Part shown: piece by piece, positions 55,222-64,000 of the stretch
How the letters are laid out: every line of letters begins with the position of its first letter
How positions within the stretch are numbered: position 1 is the first letter of the stretch
The notes under the pieces: generated by a model
The model's database searches: none
The model's input: only the letters and a program-made list of their open reading frames with translations
Told to the model about the DNA's origin: nothing
Assembly: GCF_009765445.1 (NCBI RefSeq)
Contig: NZ_WHOY01000031.1
Span: 1,366,959-1,430,958 of the forward strand
Direction of reading: 5' to 3'
Length of the DNA stretch: 64,000 nt
Origin: Pantoea sp. BAV 3049
GTDB taxonomy: Bacteria; Pseudomonadota; Gammaproteobacteria; Enterobacterales; Enterobacteriaceae
Position numbers and translations under genes: made by a program

Positions 55222-55836
55222 TTAAGATTTCACAGTGAGATCGTTTTTAACGCTTTTCACGCCATCAATCGCTTTGGCGATCCCTTCGGCACGTTCAGAC
55301 TGTGCCTGGGATTTCACCGTACCGGACAGCTGAACCACACCGTTGGTGGTTTCAACCTTCACATTTCGTGACGGAACGATGTCATCCGCTAACAGTTTAG
55401 CTTTAATTTCGCTGGTCGTAGCCGCATCTCCGGCATAACCACTTACGCTGGCTTTAGTGCTGTCTTTAACGTGCAGTTTGTCGCTGACTGATTTAACACC
55501 CTCAACTTTTTTCGCCGCTGCAACCGCCAGTTCGGCCTGGTCCTGCGACGGAACAAAACCACTAAGCGTCACGACGCCGCTGTGAGTTTTAACTGATATA
55601 TCAGTGCTTTTAATCGCGTCGTTGTCCACCAGGGCCGCTTTCACCTTGGCGGTCACGCCGCTGTCATCCATGTATCCACCGACTTTTTTCATAGAACTAT
55701 CGATTTTTGAACCCGCGCTGTCGGTAGTGTTTTGCGCTTTTGTTGACGTGGAGTCATCCGCCATTGCAGAGCCACCCATCAGTGCAGAACCAACCAGTAC
55801 AGCCATCAGAGTTTTTGCAATCTTAGTCTTGTTCAT
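55222..55836 (-). CDS. osmY: hyperosmotically induced periplasmic protein OsmY
   Basis: Exported 204-residue protein with a signal peptide ending SAMA-DDST and two BON domains (about residues 55-120 and 130-204) that bind lipid or act as a chaperone; [20 protein letters not shown] and [18 protein letters not shown] are the two repeats. The ATG at 55836 has AAGGA upstream and yields the E. coli-like N-terminus. In E. coli osmY is RpoS-dependent; I do not assign the promoter here. Same strand as prfC. Confidence 0.96.
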   Translation of the reverse strand: MNKTKIAKTLMAVLVGSALMGGSAMADDSTSTKAQNTTDSAGSKIDSSMKKVGGYMDDSGVTAKVKAALVDNDAIKSTDISVKTHSGVVTLSGFVPSQDQAELAVAAAKKVEGVKSVSDKLHVKDSTKASVSGYAGDAATTSEIKAKLLADDIVPSRNVKVETTNGVVQLSGTVKSQAQSERAEGIAKAIDGVKSVKNDLTVKS

Positions 55837-56081
55837 CGATTTGTATCCTTCTTCATGTTGATGCACTCACAACTGTGAGCTTTCAGTCACAAACGGCGTG
55901 ACTGTAGTGGTAAGACGTTGCAGCTACCGCGCCGCATATTTTGCGTCCTGTAAAAATAAATATAGACGGTAATCAGGATTTCACCGCTGCTTGTGGTTGA
56001 TATGATGGATAAATGGCCAAACCAGAAGTTTTTTAAGAGGAGTCTGTAAGCGGGAAAGCGGCAAAAAAATGAAGAATTATG

Positions 56082-56113
56082 GCAAAAAAAAAGCGGTGCA
56101 ACCGGCACCGCTT
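56082..56113 (-). terminator. prfC intrinsic terminator
   Basis: AAGCGGTGC (56091-56099) and GCACCGCTT (56105-56113) form a 9-bp stem with a 5-nt loop; on the minus strand it is followed by an unbroken T-run (56090-56084). It lies 28 nt after the prfC stop, so osmY must use its own promoter. Confidence 0.9.
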
Positions 56114-56141
56114 CTGAGTATAGCTGAACTTTGCTAATGCA

Positions 56142-57731
56142 TTAATGTTCGCGGGTTTTCCGGAAAACCACGTCAGGATAACGCTCCTGGGTAATGTTCA
56201 GGTTTACCATGGTTGGTGCGATATAAGTCAGGTTATCGCCGCCATCCAGCGCCAGGTTAACTTCGTTCTTACGCTGGAACTCATCGAACTTCTTCACGTC
56301 GCTGCATTCGACCCAGCGGGCGGTGGAGACGTTAATTGCTTCATAGATGGCTTCAACGTTGTACTCGCTCTTCAGACGGGCAACCACCACGTCGAACTGC
56401 AACACACCCACCGCGCCCACAATCAGATCGTTATTGTGAACCGGACGGAACACCTGTACCGCGCCCTCTTCAGAGAGCTGGACCAGCCCTTTCAGCAGCT
56501 GTTTCTGCTTCAGCGGGTCACGCAGGCGAATACGACGGAAAAGCTCTGGCGCGAAGTTCGGAATACCGGTGAACTTCATGTTCTCGCCCTGGGTGAAGGT
56601 ATCCCCAATCTGGATGGTGCCGTGGTTATGCAGCCCGATGATGTCGCCAGGATAGGCTTCTTCAACGTGCGAACGGTCACCGGCCATAAAGGTCAGCGCA
56701 TCGGCAATCACCACATCTTTGCCCAGCCGGACCTGACGCAGCTTCATGCCTTTTTCGTACTTGCCGGATACCACGCGCATAAAGGCCACGCGGTCGCGGT
56801 GTTTCGGGTCCATGTTTGCCTGGATCTTGAAGACAAAGCCGGTAAATTTCTCATCGGCGGCGGTCACGGTGCGCAGATCTGTCTGACGCGGCATTGGAGA
56901 CGGCGCCCACTCCACCAGGCCATCCAGCATATGGTCAACGCCGAAGTTGCCCAGCGCGGTACCGAAGAAGACCGGGGTCAGTTGACCGGCAAGGAATGCT
57001 TCTTTCTCAAATTCATGAGAAGCACCCTGCACCAGCTCCAGCTCTTCACGCAGCTGGGCAGCCAGGTCTTCACCGATGGCTGCGTCCAGATCGGGGTTAT
57101 CCAGCCCTTTCACCACGCGAACTTCCTGAATGGTGTGGCCTTTACCGGACTGATACAGGTAGGTTTCATCTTTATAGAGGTGGTAAACCCCTTTGAACAA
57201 CTTGCCGCAGCCGATTGGCCAGGTGATCGGTGCGCAGGCAATTTTCAGCTCGCTTTCCACTTCATCCAGCACTTCCATCGGATCGCGGATATCGCGGTCA
57301 AGTTTGTTCATAAAAGTCAGGATCGGCGTGTCACGCAGACGGGTCACTTCCATCAGCTTGCGGGTACGATCCTCAACGCCTTTGGCGGCATCAATCACCA
57401 TCAGACAGCAGTCGACCGCCGTCAAAGTACGGTAGGTATCTTCGGAGAAGTCTTCGTGCCCGGGAGTATCCAGCAGGTTAACCAGGCATTCACGATACGG
57501 GAACTGCATCACCGAGGTGGTGATGGAGATACCACGTTGCTTTTCCATCTCCATCCAGTCGGATTTCGCATGCTGGCTGGAGCCGCGGCCTTTTACCGTA
57601 CCGGCAGTCTGGATAGCCTGTCCGAACAGTAACACCTTCTCGGTGATCGTCGTTTTACCGGCATCCGGGTGGGAAATAATAGCGAAGGTGCGGCGACGAG
57701 CCACCTCCTGCATAAAGGGTGCATTAGACAT
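56142..57731 (-). CDS. prfC: peptide chain release factor 3
   Basis: Translational GTPase that recycles RF1/RF2 from the ribosome. G motifs: [19 protein letters not shown] and FMNKLDRD; an EF-Tu-like domain 2 and the RF3 C-terminal domain follow. The ATG at 57731 gives 529 residues, the E. coli length. In E. coli yjjG and rimI precede prfC; here they are absent, and conserved gene order stops at this gene. Confidence 0.97.
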   Translation of the reverse strand: MSNAPFMQEVARRRTFAIISHPDAGKTTITEKVLLFGQAIQTAGTVKGRGSSQHAKSDWMEMEKQRGISITTSVMQFPYRECLVNLLDTPGHEDFSEDTYRTLTAVDCCLMVIDAAKGVEDRTRKLMEVTRLRDTPILTFMNKLDRDIRDPMEVLDEVESELKIACAPITWPIGCGKLFKGVYHLYKDETYLYQSGKGHTIQEVRVVKGLDNPDLDAAIGEDLAAQLREELELVQGASHEFEKEAFLAGQLTPVFFGTALGNFGVDHMLDGLVEWAPSPMPRQTDLRTVTAADEKFTGFVFKIQANMDPKHRDRVAFMRVVSGKYEKGMKLRQVRLGKDVVIADALTFMAGDRSHVEEAYPGDIIGLHNHGTIQIGDTFTQGENMKFTGIPNFAPELFRRIRLRDPLKQKQLLKGLVQLSEEGAVQVFRPVHNNDLIVGAVGVLQFDVVVARLKSEYNVEAIYEAINVSTARWVECSDVKKFDEFQRKNEVNLALDGGDNLTYIAPTMVNLNITQERYPDVVFRKTREH

Positions 57732-57971
57732 GAACAAACTCTATCTGGAGCTGTGCCGCCGTTACGCCCTGGCGTAGTGGCAATCACAGACGATTAATCT
57801 TCAATGGCGGGCATTTTCGCCGATCCGGGCGTCATACACAATCCGCAACGCCGTGTAATACGCAGAAAGCAAAGACAGGCCGAAAAGCAGGATGCTTTGC
57901 CCGGGGCGTTTGCAGCAATTTTGCGGCGGGGTTTCCATTTCTACACTGGCATTGCCTCTGGAGAATTTGAG

Positions 57972-58619
57972 TCAAACCGGGCGCTGAAGAGTGCGCCGTG
58001 CTTCTTCAAATTTATCCCGGCACTGGCAGCCTGCAATATGATCGTTAATCAGCCCCAACGCCTGCATCAGTGAATAGGTCGTGACCGGGCCAACCCACGT
58101 CCAGCCCCGCTTCTTCAACGCCTTTGACATCTTCACCGCTTCGGGCGACGTTTTGGTATTTTTCCAGTATTCCAGATCGACAATGGCAGGACGTTCCTGC
58201 TCTGCAGGCTCAAACTGCCAGAACCAGGCAGCCAGCGATCCGGCTTCATCGACCAGCTCGATGGCACGCTTTGCGTTATTGATGGTGGAGAGAATTTTGG
58301 CGCGATTACGCACGATGCTTTTGTCCTCCATCAGGCGGGCAACATCATCTTCGGTAAACTGCGCGACCTTATGGAAGTCGAAATCCTGAAAAGCGCGGCG
58401 GAAATTCTCACGCTTGTTATAAATCAGCTGCCAGGACATGCCGGAATGAAACCCTTCCAGGCACACTTTCTCAAACAGCCGCCGGTCATCCACCACCGGC
58501 TTGCCCCATTCACTATCATGATAGTCCGGCATTGAGGGCTGCCAGTAGCAGCAGACACGGCCATCGTCGGTCAGGATCAGTCCGGCGGCCATCAGGTCAG
58601 CCAGATAATGCTCGTCCAT
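57972..58619 (-). CDS. tag: DNA-3-methyladenine glycosylase I family protein
   Basis: Base-excision-repair glycosylase fold, 215 residues from the ATG at 58619 (GGAG upstream). Zinc ligands of Tag are recognisable: Cys in VCCYW, His in YHDSEWG, His and Cys in INDHIAGCQC. FHSGMSWQLIYNKRENFR replaces the usual GLSW-type active-site helix of Tag. Differences from E. coli Tag (about 187 residues) suggest a paralogous subgroup, so excision of 3-methyladenine is probable but not certain. Confidence 0.85.
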   Translation of the reverse strand: MDEHYLADLMAAGLILTDDGRVCCYWQPSMPDYHDSEWGKPVVDDRRLFEKVCLEGFHSGMSWQLIYNKRENFRRAFQDFDFHKVAQFTEDDVARLMEDKSIVRNRAKILSTINNAKRAIELVDEAGSLAAWFWQFEPAEQERPAIVDLEYWKNTKTSPEAVKMSKALKKRGWTWVGPVTTYSLMQALGLINDHIAGCQCRDKFEEARRTLQRPV

Positions 58620-58812
58620 GCGGTTTCTCCGGGTTTGTTGAGTCGGCATTGCTCTTTGAGGATAAACGCGGCAGCCCCTGCAATGCTATACCTGACATTC
58701 AATGTAACAACCGCTTTTGGTTTTTTGCGGAGATCGACGCTATTTTTAGTCCACCACAGCGCGGCATCCTTTGCGGTACCGCGCCACACTATGAAAAAGG
58801 GAAACTTCGGTT

Positions 58813-59676
58813 ATGAGCAACAATGACTATCAGCCAGCCAAAGTCTGGACAGAGAACAAAGGCACGGGCGGTACATGGGGCAGCATCAACCGTCCGACCG
58901 CCGGAGCCCGTCACGAAGCGACTCTGCCGACAGGCATTCACCCTTTGCAGCTCTACTCAATGGGCACGCCAAACGGCCAGAAGGTCACCATCCTGCTGGA
59001 AGAGCTGCTGGCGCTGAACGCAGGTGCAGAGTATGACGCGCATCTGATCCGCATCAGCGAGGGCGATCAGTTCTCGTCCGGCTTCGTTGATGTGAACCCT
59101 AATTCCAAGATCCCGGCACTGCTGGATGTGTCGACCACGCCACCGACCCGCGTGTTTGAATCCGGCGCGATCCTGCTCTATCTGGCAGAAAAATATAGTC
59201 ACTTCCTGCCGAAAGATCCGGCTGGCCGCACCGAAACGCTGAACTGGTTGTTCTGGCTGCAGGGTTCCGCGCCATATCTGGGCGGTGGATTCGGGCACTT
59301 CTATAACTACGCTCCGGAGAAAATTGAGTACGCCATCGATCGCTTCACCATGGAAGCCAAGCGTCAGTTAGACGTGCTGGATCGCCAGCTGGCGGAGCAC
59401 CGTTATATCGCAGGGGAAGAATACACCATTGCTGATATTGCAATCTGGCCATGGTATGGCGCGTTGATTAAAGGACAGGTGTATAACGCCGCCGAGTTCC
59501 TGGATGCTGGCTCCTATAAAAACCTGCAGCGCTGGGCCGATGAAATTGCCCAACGTCCTGCCGTCCAGCGCGGCCGCATCGTCAACCGCACCTGGGGTGA
59601 GCCTTCAGAGCAGCTGCGCGAACGTCATGATGCGTCTGACTTTGATCTGCGTACCGAAGATAAGCTGGCGAAGTAA
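58813..59676 (+). CDS. yghU: Nu-class glutathione transferase/disulfide reductase YghU
   Basis: Cytoplasmic GST-fold protein of 287 residues, active mainly as a glutathione-dependent disulfide-bond reductase in this class. The N-terminal extension (VWTENKGTGGTWGSINRPTAG) and the thioredoxin-like site LYSMGTPNGQKV are YghU hallmarks; FESGAILLYLAEKY is the glutathione-binding segment. GAAACTTCGGTT precedes the ATG. A strong terminator follows. Confidence 0.94.
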   Translation: MSNNDYQPAKVWTENKGTGGTWGSINRPTAGARHEATLPTGIHPLQLYSMGTPNGQKVTILLEELLALNAGAEYDAHLIRISEGDQFSSGFVDVNPNSKIPALLDVSTTPPTRVFESGAILLYLAEKYSHFLPKDPAGRTETLNWLFWLQGSAPYLGGGFGHFYNYAPEKIEYAIDRFTMEAKRQLDVLDRQLAEHRYIAGEEYTIADIAIWPWYGALIKGQVYNAAEFLDAGSYKNLQRWADEIAQRPAVQRGRIVNRTWGEPSEQLRERHDASDFDLRTEDKLAK

Positions 59677-59696
59677 GGGCTACAGATCTCGTCAAT

Positions 59697-59725
59697 AAAA
59701 GGGCATCTCTCAGGATGCCCTTTTT
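59697..59725 (+). terminator. yghU intrinsic terminator
   Basis: GGGCATC (59701-59707) and GATGCCC (59714-59720), extended by A/T pairs, form a stem followed by TTTTT. Confidence 0.9.
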
Positions 59726-59732
59726 GCATTAT

Positions 59733-59837
59733 CGCGCGTGTAACACCGGGTGCTTTCGCTGCCTCAGTCACTGTGACCTCACGCAGATACTCACCAACCA
59801 CTAAGCCAGGATGAGCCGGGTTAAACATTTTGGTCAT
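59733..59837 (-). pseudogene. higA: truncated higA antitoxin remnant
   Basis: From the ATG at 59837 the first 35 codons read MTKMFNPAHPGLVVGEYL then TVTEAAKAPGVTR, the start of an HigA antitoxin (NPAHPG...EYL...MTVTEAAKALGVTR). Similarity stops in the middle of the helix-turn-helix; the frame then runs into the yghU terminator. The DNA-binding domain is lost, so it cannot be functional. It follows the higB remnant by 9 nt, the intact higBA spacing. Confidence 0.8.
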
Positions 59838-59846
59838 CTTATTACC

Positions 59847-60021
59847 TCAGTGGTAATCCTGATAAGCGACAAGAACGGTGTCTTCGCCATCAAAAACGTT
59901 TGGCTGCATTTAGCGTGGTGAGTTGCAGATTCAGTTTTACAGCATGCTTTTCCTGAATCCCCGCAGTTGAGCCAGTGTAGAAAAACTGTTCAAGACCTTT
60001 GTGCCTGAAGGATTTGATCAT
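59847..60021 (-). pseudogene. higB: internally deleted higB toxin remnant
   Basis: From the ATG at 60021 the frame encodes MIKSFRHKGLEQFFYTGS and AGIQEKHA...LNLQLTTLNAA, the start of an HigB/RelE-type mRNA interferase, and stops after 43 residues. In another frame just downstream DGEDTVLVAYQDYH resembles the HigB C-terminus. The middle of about 35-40 residues is missing, with a frameshift at the join. The toxin core is gone, so the module is dead. Confidence 0.75.
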
Positions 60022-60063
60022 ATCCCCATCCATGCGTATAGCGAAACTACACACGCCATGTCT

Positions 60064-60780
60064 TCAGAAAATTAAGTTCCCTGTCGATGCGCCGCCATCC
60101 ACATACAGGGTCTGCCCGGTCATAAAGGCCGCATCCTCTGACATCAGAAAAGCAATGGTTGCCGCGATTTCGTCTGGTTTGCCAAATCGCTTCATTGGCA
60201 CACTTTTAAGATATCTCTCTTCACCCACGCTCCCCGGTGGATTGTTCGCCCGAAACAGCTCCGTTTCAGTCGGCCCCGGCGCAACCCCATTCACTGTTAT
60301 GCCTGTCTGAGCGAGTTCAAGTGCCCAGTTACGGGTAAAGCTAATCAGTGAGGCTTTTGCAGCAGCATAAGCGGTGCGTTCTACACTTCCGAGTACCGTT
60401 AGGCTGGAGATATTGACTATCCTTCCCCAGCGCCGGTCTTTCATGCCGGGGAGTATGGCCTGGGTTCCCTGTATTGCCGGGTAGAGATTAACGCGCAGAA
60501 CCTCTTCGAAAGAGGTTAAATCGATCTGACCGAGACGCTGCGGCTTAACCAGCCCCACATTGTTGACGATCCCATCAAATGCGTATTGCTGGCTTAACTC
60601 CTCAAAGGTTCTTTGTGTCTGCTGAATGTCGGCAAGATCTGCGCTGATTAAAGTACCGGGGAAATACTCCGAAGCTCCCCGAGCGATCCCTACAACATGA
60701 TGACCCGCACCGGTCAGTCTGTTAGCCAATGCCAGCCCGATACCTTTACTTGCACCCGTAATTAAAAAGGTTCTTTTCAT
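60064..60780 (-). CDS. short-chain dehydrogenase/reductase
   Basis: Classical SDR, 238 residues, with cofactor motif GASKGIG (9-15), NNVG (73-76), catalytic S125/S126, Y138 and K142, and a C-terminal GQTLYVDGG. The lack of an acidic residue after strand 2 (VVGIARG) suggests NADP(H). It probably oxidises or reduces a small alcohol or ketone. It follows the GST gene on the same strand with a 128-nt gap, and both are divergent from the LysR gene. Confidence 0.87.
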   Translation of the reverse strand: MKRTFLITGASKGIGLALANRLTGAGHHVVGIARGASEYFPGTLISADLADIQQTQRTFEELSQQYAFDGIVNNVGLVKPQRLGQIDLTSFEEVLRVNLYPAIQGTQAILPGMKDRRWGRIVNISSLTVLGSVERTAYAAAKASLISFTRNWALELAQTGITVNGVAPGPTETELFRANNPPGSVGEERYLKSVPMKRFGKPDEIAATIAFLMSEDAAFMTGQTLYVDGGASTGNLIF

Positions 60781-60908
60781 AATTTACTCCGGTTAATCAC
60801 TTCTGGCATATCCTGCAAGAGTTCAGGACAGGTTTTGCTGGTCAGGGATGCGTCGTAAAAAAGGTGGCATCTCTTTTTGCTTTGGTTGTAAAAGGCAAGC
60901 AATACTGA

Positions 60909-61544
60909 CTATGGAACAAGCGCGTTGACGCGCTGAACCGCACGCTGAACGGCTGGCCGATCAACTACCTCATTAAACCAGCGAGCCACATGCGGGGCGC
61001 TCTCAAGGCTTACCCCAGCGAATTCCCGACGCCAGATCCAGCCAAAGTGTGCAATATCTGCAATGGTGAACGCCTCCCCGGCAACGAAAGGGTGTTTAGC
61101 CAGAACGTTGTCCAGTACATGCAAGGTGCGGTCCGCTTCTGTAGTGAAGCGCTCAATCGCAAGCGGCTGTGGTTCAGATGCCTGACGCTGAAAGAATCCT
61201 GCCTGCCCAAAAGCGGGCCCCAGTCCTGAAGCATGAAAGAAAAGCTGCTCAAACACCCGGGATCTTGCCGTGCCTGAAGCGGGTAGAAGCTTTCCGGTTT
61301 TTTCAGCCAGATAAATGAGGATTGCCGCAGACTCTGTCAGAACCAACGGCTCAGATGAAGCGCTGGTATCGACAAGCACGGGGACTTTGCCATTGGGGTT
61401 CAGGGCGAGAAATTTGGCCGTTTTCTGTTCTCCTTTACGCACATTCACCGCATGCAAAACATACTTCAGACCGAGTTCTTCCAGCGCGACAGGCACTTTG
61501 ATGCTGTTGGGCGTGGCGAATGCATAAATTTCAATCATGGTCAT
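60909..61544 (-). CDS. glutathione S-transferase family protein
   Basis: A 211-residue GST with a thioredoxin-like N-terminal domain (ATPNSIKVPVALEELG; NPNGKVPVLVD; LTESAAILIYLAE) and an all-helical C-terminal domain (FVAGEAFTIADIAHFGW). The active-site serine/asparagine region TPNS resembles the YfcG/YghU group, so disulfide reductase or peroxidase activity is as likely as conjugation. The first two codons are optional (a second ATG at codon 3). Divergent from LysR across 116 bp. Confidence 0.87.
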   Translation of the reverse strand: MTMIEIYAFATPNSIKVPVALEELGLKYVLHAVNVRKGEQKTAKFLALNPNGKVPVLVDTSASSEPLVLTESAAILIYLAEKTGKLLPASGTARSRVFEQLFFHASGLGPAFGQAGFFQRQASEPQPLAIERFTTEADRTLHVLDNVLAKHPFVAGEAFTIADIAHFGWIWRREFAGVSLESAPHVARWFNEVVDRPAVQRAVQRVNALVP

Positions 61545-61660
61545 TTTCCTGCTGAATTTTTGTCAGGCCAGCCCTGACTAGCTGAAAACAATGATGGCTG
61601 GCCCCTCTAAGGAATGGTAGGTAAGCTGGTGGGATAACATCTATTCTTAAGAGGAATAAC

Positions 61661-62548
61661 ATGGATCGATTTCAGGCAATGGCAACCTATATTCGGGTAG
61701 TCGATACAGGCTCTTTTTCTGCTGCAGCCCGACAACTTAATGTCGGTCAGCCTTCGGTATCTAAAACGGTTGCCCAGCTGGAGTCACGATTACAGACCCG
61801 TTTGCTGACCCGTTCAACCCACGGTCTGACACCCACCGAGGCCGGACAGCGCTATTACGAGCGGGCACGGGCAGCCCTGCAGGAAGCCGACGAGGCCGAG
61901 CTGGCCGCCAGAGGCGCAGGAAAAGGGTTATCCGGAAAACTGCGGATTTCAGCCGCAACCACTTTTGCCCGGCTCCATATCATTCCTCAGCTCCCGGCGT
62001 TCCTTAATGAGCACCCGGAACTGGATGTCGACGTGATTCTTGATGACAGAGTGATCGATCTTATTGCTGAAGGTGTCGATGTCTCACTGCGCATGGGGAA
62101 TTTGCCCGACTCGGGTGTCGTAGCGCGAAAGCTGGCAACGGGCCCCCGCTCGGTGATTGCCACGCCGGGCTATCTCTCAAAAAAAGGTGAGCCAGAAACC
62201 CCGGCCGAGCTCGCAGAACATGAAGCCATTCTCTACACCCCACAGCCCAGCGTCTGGACATTCACACGCCAGGGTGCGGTTGTTTCCGCCGCCGTAAGCG
62301 GCCGCATTCGCGTCAGCGCCGCTGAAGGACAGCGAGCTGCCGTACTGAGTCATATGGGGTTGTGCATTGCCTCCGACTGGATGTTTGCAGACGAATTAAG
62401 GAACGGGACTGTCCGGAAGGTGCTGAGGTCATGGCAACTGCCCTCTATCGACCTGTGGGCCGTTTTCCCTGGCGGCCGTCTGGCCAGCGCCAAGGCGCGG
62501 CAATTTGCGGGTTTTGTCGAATCTGTCATGGCGGAAAAGGAGAAATAG
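61661..62548 (+). CDS. LysR-family transcriptional regulator
   Basis: A 295-residue regulator with winged helix (GSFSAAARQLNVGQPSVSKTVAQLESRLQ) and an effector domain. It starts MDRFQAMATYIRVVDTG, common in the DmlR-like group. AGAGGAA precedes the ATG. It lies between the divergent GST/SDR pair and the downstream C-C hydrolase/OYE genes and is placed to control both sets. Effector unknown, perhaps a reactive ketone or enone. Confidence 0.86.
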   Translation: MDRFQAMATYIRVVDTGSFSAAARQLNVGQPSVSKTVAQLESRLQTRLLTRSTHGLTPTEAGQRYYERARAALQEADEAELAARGAGKGLSGKLRISAATTFARLHIIPQLPAFLNEHPELDVDVILDDRVIDLIAEGVDVSLRMGNLPDSGVVARKLATGPRSVIATPGYLSKKGEPETPAELAEHEAILYTPQPSVWTFTRQGAVVSAAVSGRIRVSAAEGQRAAVLSHMGLCIASDWMFADELRNGTVRKVLRSWQLPSIDLWAVFPGGRLASAKARQFAGFVESVMAEKEK

Positions 62549-62665
62549 CCATTCCACAGAGGAATATTTGTTATCTGATTTTTAGGCGATCCCAACCTTA
62601 AGGGAATGGAATATTGTTGTTTCATGGCCAGCCACTCCGGACTGGTAACAACAAGGATCGCCACC

Positions 62666-63433
62666 ATGTCAACATTTGAAACTTATCGTACTGCTTTCCC
62701 AAACGCCCTTCTTTCCCGTAAAGCAAATGGGGCACTGGAAGTGAAACTCCACACTGACGGTGAAAAACTGATTTTCGATGGGCATACCCATGAGCAGTTC
62801 GTTGAGTTGTTCCATGCCATCGGTGAAGACCGTGATAACCGTGTGATTATCCTTACCGGTTCGGGTGATGCCTTTATGGATGCAATCAGCCCGGAAGGAT
62901 TTGATTTTTTTACTCCAACAGGTTTCGACAAAATTTTGCGCGAAGGCAGAAAAGTGCTGAGCAACATTCTGGATATTGAAGTTCCGATGATTACCGCGCT
63001 GAACGGCCCGGTACTGCTTCACAGCGAGTATGCCCTGCTAACCGATACCATTCTGGCCACCCCGGAAACCGTTTTCCAGGACAAGCCGCATTTCGAATTT
63101 GGGATTGTCCCCGCTGACGGCGTTCACATTCTGTGGCCGGAAGTCATTGGCTCAATACGCGGCCGCCACTTTCTGCTGACCCGTCAGGTGCTGGATGCGG
63201 AAACGGCAAAGGAATGGGGTGTGGTTAACGAAATTGTGCCAGCGGATAAGCTCCTGGCCCGCGCCCATGAAATTGCCGACGGGATCGCGGCCCTTCCCCC
63301 ACTGACCTCGCGCTATACCCGGATTGCACTGACTCAGCGTCTGAAGCGTCTGGTCGATGAAGGCCTGGGTTATGGCCTGGCGCTGGAAGGCATCAGTGCG
63401 GCCCAGGTTGCGCACACCATGGCCCAGCAGTAA
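62666..63433 (+). CDS. crotonase-family beta-diketone hydrolase, 6-oxocamphor hydrolase-like
   Basis: A 255-residue crotonase-fold protein. In place of enoyl-CoA hydratase glutamates it has H119 (LLHSEYAL), H142 (KPHFEFG) and D151 (VPADGVH), with the 23- and 9-residue spacing of the H122/H145/D154 triad of Rhodococcus 6-oxocamphor hydrolase. The flanking sequence ([30 protein letters not shown]) matches that enzyme too. It is predicted to cleave a C-C bond of a 1,3-diketone by retro-Claisen hydrolysis without CoA. The ATG at 62666 (AAGGA upstream) is preferred to one 20 codons earlier. Confidence 0.82.
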   Translation: MSTFETYRTAFPNALLSRKANGALEVKLHTDGEKLIFDGHTHEQFVELFHAIGEDRDNRVIILTGSGDAFMDAISPEGFDFFTPTGFDKILREGRKVLSNILDIEVPMITALNGPVLLHSEYALLTDTILATPETVFQDKPHFEFGIVPADGVHILWPEVIGSIRGRHFLLTRQVLDAETAKEWGVVNEIVPADKLLARAHEIADGIAALPPLTSRYTRIALTQRLKRLVDEGLGYGLALEGISAAQVAHTMAQQ

Positions 63434-63534
63434 ATCCCGGACAGACATTCCGGATTTCAGTATTACTGAATTCATTTTAATACAGAGAAAGAGCCTCGTT
63501 TGTGTGGGCTCTGGCTCACCGTGGAGAACACAGG

Positions 63535-64000
63535 ATGAAAACGTTATTCTCGCCTGTCATCGCAGGAAAACTGCAGCTGGATCATCGTGTCGTCATGGCA
63601 CCCACCACTCGCATGAGAACCGTGCAGGGCGGCATCCCTGGGGACCTTATGACTGAATATTACCGCCAGCGTGCAAGTCGCGGCGGGCTTCTTATCGCGG
63701 AGGCCACGGCGGTTTCACCCTTTGCAAATGCTTATGAAGACGCACCGGGTATCTTTACTGATGAGCAGCAGGCGGGATGGCAGCATCTGGTGGAGGCCGT
63801 ACACGCCCGCGGTAGTCAAATCGTGCTGCAGCTCTGGCACCCGGGTCGTCAGTCTCTGCCTGAACTGTCATCAGGACGTCAGCCCATAGCGCCTTCCGCA
63901 CTCATCGCGAGAGACACCTATGGTGTGGTCAGAAATGAGCAGGGAGCCTATGAGGGTAAACTTTTCCCGGCCCCACGCGCGCTTGAACTGGATGAAATTC
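63535..64000 (+). CDS. Old Yellow Enzyme family NADH:flavin oxidoreductase, 3' end cut by window edge
   Basis: FMN-dependent ene-reductase, 155 codons visible of a family of about 360. The N-terminal FMN/substrate motifs are clear: MAPTTRMRT, EYYRQRASRGGLLIAEAT and QLWHPGRQS. GGAG lies 8 nt before the ATG. It follows the C-C hydrolase gene by about 100 nt on the same strand. OYEs reduce the C=C of enones; with the hydrolase this suggests processing of cyclic enones or quinones, or detoxification of reactive electrophiles. Confidence 0.9.
   Translation, partial: MKTLFSPVIAGKLQLDHRVVMAPTTRMRTVQGGIPGDLMTEYYRQRASRGGLLIAEATAVSPFANAYEDAPGIFTDEQQAGWQHLVEAVHARGSQIVLQLWHPGRQSLPELSSGRQPIAPSALIARDTYGVVRNEQGAYEGKLFPAPRALELDEI

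Noticed and set aside
56145-57632. 495-codon frame antisense to prfC
   Set aside because: Same reason: fully inside a conserved gene on the other strand.
59625-59837. 70-residue intact small protein on the minus strand
   Set aside because: Only the first 35 residues resemble HigA; the rest is antisense to the yghU terminator and coding end, so I treat it as a truncated antitoxin.
1-64000. CRISPR arrays, tRNA/rRNA genes, insertion sequences, prophage genes
   Set aside because: I saw no regular spaced repeats, no cloverleaf or rRNA sequence and no transposase or integrase; a dedicated scan (tRNAscan, ISfinder) would be the decisive check.

Overview
The window is a chromosomal segment of a gamma-proteobacterium of the order Enterobacterales. 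Gene order and protein sequences follow the Escherichia coli thr-arcA-trpR-slt-ettA-nadR-radA-serB-deo-osmY-prfC backbone closely, but the accessory content and moderate sequence divergence suggest a plant- or environment-associated relative (Erwinia/Pantoea-like) rather than Escherichia. The genus is inferred and not proven by anything visible here. No rRNA, tRNA, CRISPR array, prophage or insertion sequence was recognised.

Left backbone (1-12.1 kb): thrC (cut by the window edge), thrB, thrA and the thrL attenuator on the minus strand; the rRNA/tRNA methyltransferase gene yjtD; a 600-bp regulatory region and arcA; creA without creBCD; rob; gpmB; yjjX converging on trpR; and slt.

First accessory block (12.1-37.3 kb), inserted between slt and ettA, which are neighbours in E. 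coli: a P2-type cation ATPase; a nitrogen-scavenging operon with a consensus sigma-54 promoter (allophanate hydrolase, urea carboxylase, GntR regulator, urtABCDE) that imports urea and degrades it by the ATP-dependent amidolyase route instead of urease; a leuC2-leuD2-alpha/beta hydrolase-LysR operon of unknown substrate; a deoxyribose catabolic locus (deoK-deoP-deoX divergent from deoC2-deoR); and a GhrA-like 2-hydroxyacid dehydrogenase.

Right backbone (37.4-57.7 kb): ettA, then a small second insertion (LysR, zinc-type dehydrogenase family protein, an enolase-superfamily sugar-acid dehydratase and its ACS-family transporter), then nadR, radA, serB, smp, deoDBAC with a CRP/DeoR-controlled promoter, yjjV, yjjU, ytjA, osmY and prfC. 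The deoC promoter and the deoK/deoC2 intergenic region share an identical DeoR-type operator, so the two deoxyribose loci look like one regulon.

Final accessory stretch (57.9-64 kb): a Tag-type glycosylase, yghU, a decayed higBA toxin-antitoxin remnant, GST and SDR genes, a LysR regulator, a crotonase-fold protein carrying the catalytic triad of 6-oxocamphor hydrolase, and an Old Yellow Enzyme gene cut by the window edge. Together these last genes look like an uncharacterised pathway for cyclic ketones or enones.
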